NCBI GenBank assembly: GCA_963969345.1
Contig: OZ017770.1
Span: forward strand, 10,534,180-10,598,179
Reading direction: 5' to 3'
Source of the DNA: Turbatrix aceti
Taxonomy: Eukaryota > Nematoda > Chromadorea > Rhabditida > Panagrolaimidae
Length of the DNA stretch: 64,000 bases
Shown: piece after piece, positions 57,160 to 64,000 of the stretch
How positions within the stretch are numbered: the stretch's first letter is position 1
Layout: each line of letters starts with the position of its first letter
Translations under genes and position numbers: made by a program
The notes under the pieces: generated by a model
The model's input: the letters and a program-made list of their open reading frames with translations, nothing else
Databases searched by the model: none
Told to the model about the DNA's origin: nothing

Positions 57160-60100
57160 TTACGCCCACCACTGTTGGTTAGATTCAGTGGCTGAGTGAG
57201 GCGGCTGTGTCTGTTGCTGTTGTTGTTGCTGCTGCTGCTGTGTGGGAAGGAATCCCTGATGAACGGTCGAGTTGTCAATGTAGTACGGTCCACTGTAGGG
57301 CGGAAGCGAGAGTGGTCGCTGGAGATCAGAGGATCCCATATCCTCGCGATCGTAAAATTCATCCTGGCCAGCAGAGTGGGGATTCCGAAGAACAGTCGAA
57401 TCGGTGAGAGCCGTCGAAGTCGGAACGTGGGTTGTCATCTGGTAGAACTGGGGTCCCGTCGGTTGGCTGCGCTCGGATGACCTCTGCAGAGGATTATTAC
57501 CCTGATTAAATTCGTTGGGATGATTCATGGCAAGCAAAAGGTTTGCCGAAGCAGGCCGTGGTGGGGCATCAGGCCACATCAAAACCTCGGGGTTAGTAGA
57601 AGCAAAGATCGCCACTGGCTCATTACTTGCTTCGGGCGCGGTCAGATAAGAAGTCAAAGGTAAAGTCGAAGCACCGGTGCACACCTGTTGCATGCCGACG
57701 AATGCCGAGGGTTCGTTGCCATTCTGGGTGACCTCGACGTAGACGTTTCCGTTGTTGTCATCGACAATGTACTCCGCCATGCTGCCCTGGTTGCTAACGA
57801 TCGTCTCAGAATTGGAGTTTTCTTCGTAGTGCATCTGCTGGTAGTACGAGTCGACCGAACTTCCACCGGCTATGTCCATCGATGGTTGCTAAATAGTTTT
57901 GTTAAAAAATGCATTTTTTTTTTTATTATTTACTTTATTTCTTCATTCACATTTTTTTCAAAAAGTTTTTAATTCAATTTTTTTTTATAAAAATGAAATG
58001 TTTACTAAAATAAAATAACATTTTTTATTCATATTTTTTTTTATAAAAATGCATTTTTTTTAATAAAAATTTTATTTTTTTAATGTTTTTTTAATTTATA
58101 AATATAAAATAAAATCAAGAAACCCACCGTAATATCCGCAGCCAACTGAGCAATTCTCTTTGCTCGCTTCTGACTCCGACGCTTGTTAGCCTTTGGATCG
58201 GGTACCTCAGTGTGATGCTTAAGAACGTGTTCCTTCAACTTATCACGCCGCGACGAAGCGTAGACGCAGTGCTCGCATTGGTAGGGCTTGACTTCAAGGT
58301 GAATTCGCTCGTGTCGTACAAGGTGTGATTTCTCGACAAAACCACGGTGACAAATCTTGCAGAAATGATTTCTGACAGCCATATGCGTTCGAACGTGGGC
58401 TGCAAGCTGGCTCTTCTTCGTCGATGAATACGAGCATCCAACCATCTCGCACATAAACAGATCGCCGGAATGCGTACGACGATGAGCGATAAATTGTCCC
58501 TGGTAGCGTGTTTTAAAGCCGCATTCGTCGCAGAGAAATGTTCTACAAGAATAAAAAATAAATATAGTACATGATCAGCGAGACAAAGTGTTTTAAAAAA
58601 AGCTGTTACATTTGTTAGCGATAAAAACAGCGCTGATTGCGAAAAAAGATTGAGAAATGCATTTGACACGAATAAATTTTTTAAAGCCAATGACGTTTTC
58701 TACAGCAATTTTTTTTCTCAAATCTATATAAAAAAAATTTTTGCAGATTTTTTTATTTATAAGAAAATCTAAAAAACTTTGAAATTTTGTTAAACGTCGA
58801 TAACGTTTATTTTGCAAAAAGATATCGTGTTTTTTAACAATTTTTTTTTAGTTTTGGTGTAAATTTTTTTTAAATAAAATAAAAAGTTTACCCAATTTTT
58901 TTACCAATAATAAAAAAAGTTTTTAATTAATTTCTTAAATAAAAAAAATCCGTCATATTGTTTTTGATATTTGTAATCTGAAAAAAAACTTACTTATCAG
59001 CGGAATGAAGGGCTTCGTGTTTTGGAACGGTTTCCTTGAATGCAAACGTCTTTGGACAAATCGAGCATTTGTAAGGCTTCAACCCATCGTGATATTTTCC
59101 ATGAGCAATCATTTTTTTCATGCTGCGAGTCCGGAATGTACATTTTGAGCAAATGATTGGTTGATCGTCGGCTGGAAATTTTTTTTTATAAATAATATAA
59201 AAAAATCACCAAACAAGCAAAGGAAAAAACTTACAATGGGTCAGGCGATGGTTGAGTAGAAGACAGATGTTTTCAACTTGGTATTCGCAAAAATCGCACG
59301 AAAATGGGGGTCCCTAAACATTCATAAAAAAATTACGTGAGCAAAAAAAGGGTCAACAAACAGTAAAATGCCTCTTCATATGATCGAAGAAAACCTTGGA
59401 TGACCGATCATTAAATCCACAAACATTGCACATATAAAGCATATGAGATGCGTGAACATCAAATACGTGGGATTGTAAAATGTACTCGGATGAAGCCTTA
59501 AACGTACAGTGACTGCATTCCAAACTCTAAAAAAAAAATTAATAAAAATGAGGTAATATTTATAAAATTCTTACAAGATTTTCTGTATGATTTTCACCAC
59601 TACCGCCAGCGTACATGTCGTCCAAATGCTCAATCGACGAATCCCTTGGATCATCAAATGTGTCGTCGAATGTCTAAAAATCACAAAATATTGTCAATCA
59701 CTATTTGAGAGGTGTTATTTGCGCACCAAACGACAAATCGTATGTGTATGTATTTTTGTTTGATGAAAATAAAATCAGAAAAAAAGGTAAAAGAGAGAAA
59801 AAAACAGAACAAGAAAGCAAGCAAACTCACAGCGGGATTGTCACTGTCAACGTATTCAAAGAAAATGTCACGAGGCTCTTCGTCAAGCTCGTCAAAATTA
59901 ACAACATTTCTAGGCTTTCGGGGACGACCACGCTGCTTCTTGACACCGTTGGTACCGGATTCAGCGGGAGCTTTGCGTTTGCTTCCAAGCGTGATTCGAA
60001 GCTTCAAACTTGGTCTCTGAGCATTTGAATCATCGTCCAGGGTTTCTGGATTGTCGACTGGGTCTCCATCAGGAGGAAAATCGTCTCCGTAGTCCGAGCC

Positions 60101-61216
60101 GCTGTCTTGGGATCGTCCATCTTCGTTGAAAAGAACGTTGGGGGGGACAACAGTTCCGTCGGTGTAGACAAGCTTCCCTTGCTCGAGCGCGGACATTAGT
60201 TGTTGGTAGTTGACTGCGTAGGATCCGAGCTCAACGCTGACCTCGTACATCGCGTGCAGAATGTCCAGAAGACATTTTGGGGATTGTGAAAAAAGTGTTA
60301 GTTGATCCAACTGATGAGTGAGGTATCCAGATTCCCGTTTTATGACGTCAACGTCGTGAATAAGATTGGCAAATGCTCGTTCTCGGTTGACCAAGTCGTG
60401 GAGAGTCCAGCGACATATGGCACTGCAAAAAAATCCGGCAAAAGTTATGTTTAAAAACAAAAGTTGCAGTTGCGGGTAAAAAATTAATTTACTGAAGCAA
60501 CGCGTCGTCGAGGATTCCGTATTCAAGCCTCAAAGTGTAGAGCACGGCTTCAAAGCTCTCCAAATCCAGCTGAACGATATCCACGTCGCTAAGCAAGCAC
60601 GTCGTCATATTGCAAACCAACAGGTCATTGACAGCGTTCATAACGTCCGCAAGAGCAAAGTCAATTGCAAGCTCTCGTATAAAAAACCAATTTGGCGGGG
60701 CCAATTCATTGATGAGATACGTAGAGCAGAGTTGCTTCAGTCCGGCAAGCTAAAAACCGTCTCATAAAACTCTTCCTCCCTAAAAAATCTCAAATCCATA
60801 CTAGAAGCGAGTTTGACAGCGTCAATACGTTACGAACATTCTCAGAGTTCAGGCAAATATCCAAGCCGTAAATATAATCAAGCACCTGCTCAAACGAACT
60901 CGTGTCGGCTATGCGAAAGTGCATCTGCAAAAAAAAGTCATAATAGGATGATAACGCGCATAGAAAACAAAGGAGATCTCCTTACATTTTCTTTTACAAT
61001 CCTGTCAGAGTGTAGAATACTTTCCATGTACGGGCTGCGAGCTGCGAGTACGCATCGATGCGCGATGAATGTTTTGCCCGATACGTGAAGCTGTACATCG
61101 CAAAACTTACCCTTGACCCGTTGTATGCGAAAAAATTCCAAAATAGTATCACTACAGTCGTTAGAGATAAGCATGGATCGAAATCTATCGTTAGAAGGCA
61201 AAGTCGCCAGACTCAT
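57160..61216 (-). CDS. BTB/POZ-C2H2 zinc-finger transcription factor (PLZF/EOR-1-like architecture)
   Basis: Ten minus-strand exons (61216-60986, 60924-60802, 60749-60493, 60422-59831, 59673-59575, 59526-59362, 59313-59235, 59171-58994, 58542-58128, 57888-57160) form one frame of 955 residues. The N-terminus is a BTB domain ([32 protein letters not shown]) followed by a BACK-like helical region. A linker has an acidic part and an AT-hook-like [11 protein letters not shown]. About eight to nine C2H2 fingers follow, e.g. [43 protein letters not shown] and [24 protein letters not shown] (each abridged here to its pattern). The C-terminal 240 residues are Gln/Ser/Pro-rich with a run of glutamines. 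The protein should bind DNA and dimerise through BTB. PLZF-type and nematode EOR-1 share this architecture; orthology is inference. The stop immediately follows NQQWWA. Confidence 0.92.
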
Positions 61217-61777
61217 TGACTGAAAGTGTGTGAATAACTTGACTAGACGAACGAGTCGCGTTGAACGAACACGTTTGCCAGCGAGATAAAATCAAACCAA
61301 GCCATGGCGTTCGTTAACACTGAGGAAGGAGGATTCGAATGGCATGAGAGAAACGCACAAAAAATGAGCGAAAACAAATCCGACATTGAACGTGAACAAT
61401 GTTGCATTATTTTCAAGCCAAAGCCGTCATTCAAGCGTCGCGTCGAGGTGCAGAGGTCTCGGAGCGAAAAAAAAGACACCCGGGGAATTTTTGCTTTAAC
61501 GAATGTGTCGCGGCATTGTTGTGTTTGTCGGGTTTTTCTCTCGTGTTTTTCTTTGCGTGCCATCTGTTAATCCCCATTTCTCACCCAGATACTAATACTT
61601 TATTTGTGATAACATTGTACAGGATTGTAGCGCTCAGATATCATTGGCAAGACGCGAGCGTTGGTAGGCTGCGTATCGCGAGTCATTGGGCGAGTATGGG
61701 CTGAGTCGGGATTCTCCGTTCCACTTGAACATCGTCCGGGTATACCTGAAAGGTGTTTTTTGATGGATTAGCCGTGC
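61217..61777. other. Intergenic upstream of the BTB-ZF gene
   Basis: No supported gene; long frames on both strands overlap and lack domains. It should hold the BTB-ZF promoter. Confidence 0.4.
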
Positions 61778-62233
61778 TTAGGGGCTTCTTTTCACAAGAT
61801 TAGCATACCATGAAGGCCAATCCTGGGGTGCGTAGCGACCAACTGTTCCCTGGATGAATCTCGTATTGGGAGTCATCTGAGCGTAGTGACGCAGGTCTTC
61901 CGGGTAGTAGTACGTCTGGCGTTTGTGGATTGCCAGTGCACCGCTGACATCCGCAATCACTTCAAATTTTTTTATTTAATTAATTAATTTATCGGGGGAA
62001 AAAAAGTCTAATAGGGTCGTTGTTAGTTGACGAAAAAATTCATTCACACTGTCTAGGTCAGTTGCGTGTATGCATTTCAGTATAAAAAATTACTGGAATT
62101 TTTTTTCAGTGACCTTTTGTGTCTGTCTAATGCGCATCAAAAGTACACTAATTCGCGGGGTGTAAACAAAAGACTAAAACTTACGACATGCAAACAAAGT
62201 AGTAAGCAAAACGATGTGGCTTGTTTGAGTCAT
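61778..62233 (-). CDS. Small secreted peptide precursor (neuropeptide-like)
   Basis: Two minus-strand exons, 62233-62185 and 61959-61778, with a phase-1 intron (GTAAGT...TTGAAG), encode 76 residues. The first about 24 residues are a signal peptide (TSHIVLLTTLFACLIADVSG), split by the intron. A dibasic KR follows IH, releasing a roughly 43-residue segment that begins QTYYYPEDLRHYAQ and ends WPSWYANLV before a second KR and the terminal Ser-Pro. An internal VGRYAPQDW could be an amidation-plus-cleavage site. No cysteines are present. The layout is that of a neuropeptide or peptide-hormone precursor; DLRHY..TPNTRF recalls NPY/NPF-type C-termini only weakly. The acceptor AAG is non-ideal for this T-rich genome. 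I cannot name a known family. Confidence 0.62.
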
Positions 62234-63660
62234 GGTCTCGGATTTGTCAGTTGGCTTGGAATCTGAAAATTATTTTTTTTTTGTTTTTTTATGATCAAAA
62301 ATTCAGCGTATACATATATCGCGCCGTGCATTACCCCAAATGATTGACTAACGGACTAACTTTCGGTTTTTTTTGTTGGGGGTGAGCTAACGCATATCCA
62401 CCCACCCACCTTGTTGTTTATTATCTCCTCGATCTAGGTTACTTCACTCGACAAAAAAATGGAGATGTCGTTTTTATCCCGGAGATATCACTTTTTTGTA
62501 CACGCACGTACAACTTTTTTTTATCGCATTGAACTTTTTAACGCTTCATTAACCAAACTAAAACTTTTACGGTATAAAAAAAATTTTTGAGTCAAAATAC
62601 CCGTTTTTCTTCGGTTCTCGAATCCAACCACGTACAACAATTTATTTTTGCACGGTTCTCACCGTAAAAAAATTGAAAATCAAAGTGATGTTCTTGATTT
62701 CTTGTCTTTATAAACGGGAATCAAACGCTGACCCAGTTAGTGGTGAAGGCGTCTTCTTTTTGCAACCATACTGAGTCTAAACTTGTTCATCCGGTTTCAT
62801 GTGTCTTTTTTAGCGATGTTATCCATGGCGATGATGATGTTTTGTCATAATAATCAAGTTTTTGTCCTATGATGAGTTTATTTATGGATAAATTTAAAAA
62901 TTTCCAAAATGAAGATGAGTTGAAGATGTTTCTTTTTCGGCGGATGCAACAAAGAGAGAAGAGAAAGAATACATAGTCAACGTGAAATGCAAAAAAATGT
63001 AAAATTGAACAATCGCAAATTTAACAATAGAATCGAACAAACTGAGATACATTTACATTTTTTTACAAAATTGAAAGAAAAAAAAAAAAAAAAAAAAAAG
63101 CTAAATGTCAATTAGGGTGAAGAATGAAAAACACACAAATTTGAAAAAAAAATCAATCGATTGTGCTCGACGTCATTTTGGTAATCCGAAGTTCCGGGTA
63201 TCCGACTCGAATGCAAAATTTGATGGCGCGGATATCTGACCGAAAAAATTGTAATTTCAAATCGGGTATCCGAAATCAGTGCTTTAGTTTTGCGTTATTG
63301 ATGTCAAAAAATAGTTTTGATGACTGGGAGCATACAAAATACAGTGCATAAAATTCGACAACAAATGAACATTTTTTACGATCATCAAAAAAATTATGAG
63401 AAAATGAAACTCTTTTTTATGTTTTTTTTGACTGCAAGTGGTATTTTTCATCTGGTACAAAATATTTCTGGAACAATTAAGTAACTACATATTTATCTAC
63501 AGTCTTCATTCTTGCACGCCTAGCGGACGGTCGGTTTTATTCCGCCTCTCCTGTCCGCGACAGCAGCTTGCGCTCGCGATCGCATTCGGGAAGCAGCGCA
63601 AGTGTGAGAATTGAAAGCGCCGTTTGACACCCGGGCTGGCCACCCTGTCAAACGTAGGCT
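62234..63660. other. AT-rich intergenic region
   Basis: No gene recognised. A poly-A run of about 20 lies near 63080-63100, and CCGGGTATCCGA-type short repeats at 63190-63280 resemble the GGATGATCCAATCC cluster near 30240-30300. Confidence 0.4.
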
Positions 63661-63666
63661 AAAAAA

Positions 63667-64000
63667 ATGTCTAGATTCCGGCTCAGCGTCGCTACCATCA
63701 ACGCACGCTCACTGCTGACGGATTTTGAAGAGGCCATTCGCAAAACGCTGACGACGTCGTTCTTTTCTCCCACACTGGCGAAGAACTTCAGGAAATGCTG
63801 TCGGATATGGCCATCATCTGCAAGGACGTCGGACTGGAAGTCAACGTCAAGAAGACGCAGTGGATGGTACAGAAATGGCGGGATCAGCGACCTATCTCCT
63901 CCGAACTTCTCCTCAAGGACATCGAGGACGATTTCGAGCTCTCCTCCACTTTACGCTGGGTCGATTCGCTCAACTCGGTGTTCAACAAGACGAAAACCAG
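63667..64000 (+). mobile_element. LINE (RTE-like) with large internal deletion, runs off window
   Basis: The first frame (63667 on) reads SRFRLSVATINARSLLTDFE, typical of the start of an apurinic endonuclease domain. At about 63745 a different frame begins with ADDVVLFSHTGEELQEMLSD and continues GLEVNVKKTQWM, the catalytic-Asp region of a LINE reverse transcriptase (ADD box and following helix). Most of the endonuclease and the RT fingers are therefore deleted. The last residues, WVDSLNSVFNKTK, match the insertion at 36551-36801, so both belong to one family. The copy cannot encode a functional protein. Confidence 0.85.

Noticed and set aside
61243..61704. Overlapping ~100-codon frames on both strands upstream of the BTB-ZF gene
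   Set aside because: Mutually overlapping, no domain, located where a promoter or 5' UTR is expected.

Overview
The window looks like nuclear DNA of an invertebrate, most likely a nematode or another ecdysozoan (inference). The signs are AT-rich intergenic DNA, compact intron-split genes with introns often of 45-80 bp and T-rich acceptors ending in TTTTCAG or TTTTTAG, secreted ShKT-domain proteins, a peptide-precursor-like gene, a purple acid phosphatase, and BEL/Pao, LINE and hAT-type repeats. No bacterial operon structure is present. All gene models were built by eye from reading frames, splice sites and phase; none has transcript support.

Layout. Positions 1-10.4 kb hold a small zinc-binding-like gene (1346-1899), a 0.5-kb hAT-type MITE with an internal satellite, a four-exon purple acid phosphatase on the minus strand (5714-7297) and an OTU-type cysteine protease gene (8859-10414). 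Positions 10.7-19.9 kb are repeat-rich: dispersed repeat copies, a 187-bp palindromic MITE, a helicase relic, and a 2.1-kb foldback with another MITE nested in one arm. Positions 20.2-23.6 kb hold an internally deleted BEL/Pao element with 5' LTR, tRNA-Gly primer site, and RT, RNase H and integrase. A paralogue of the first zinc-binding-like gene sits directly against its LTR. Positions 24.6-29.5 kb contain a tandem array of decayed exons and a second OTU gene enclosed by ~300-bp inverted repeats.

Positions 31.5-42.2 kb hold a truncated rhodopsin-family GPCR and then a ~4.8-kb block present twice in direct orientation. Each copy carries one secreted double-ShKT gene. A LINE 3' end sits in the first copy only, with a clean 12-bp target-site duplication, and the second copy preserves the empty site. 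A tRNA-Leu(TAA) gene and more repeats follow.

Positions 46.7-62.3 kb are the gene-rich part: a lysine-rich protein of unknown function in many small exons; two divergently transcribed carboxylesterase-fold genes with the same intron phases and identical lengths for five of six coding exons, in which nucleophile and oxyanion-hole motifs are lost; a 10-exon BTB/C2H2 zinc-finger transcription factor of about 955 residues; and a 76-residue secreted peptide precursor. The window ends inside a LINE with a large internal deletion.

The genes do not form one pathway. The clearest biological themes are paired or duplicated secreted proteins (ShKT, pseudo-esterases, acid phosphatase, peptide precursor) and two paralogous gene pairs (OTU and zinc-binding-like) scattered among mobile DNA.
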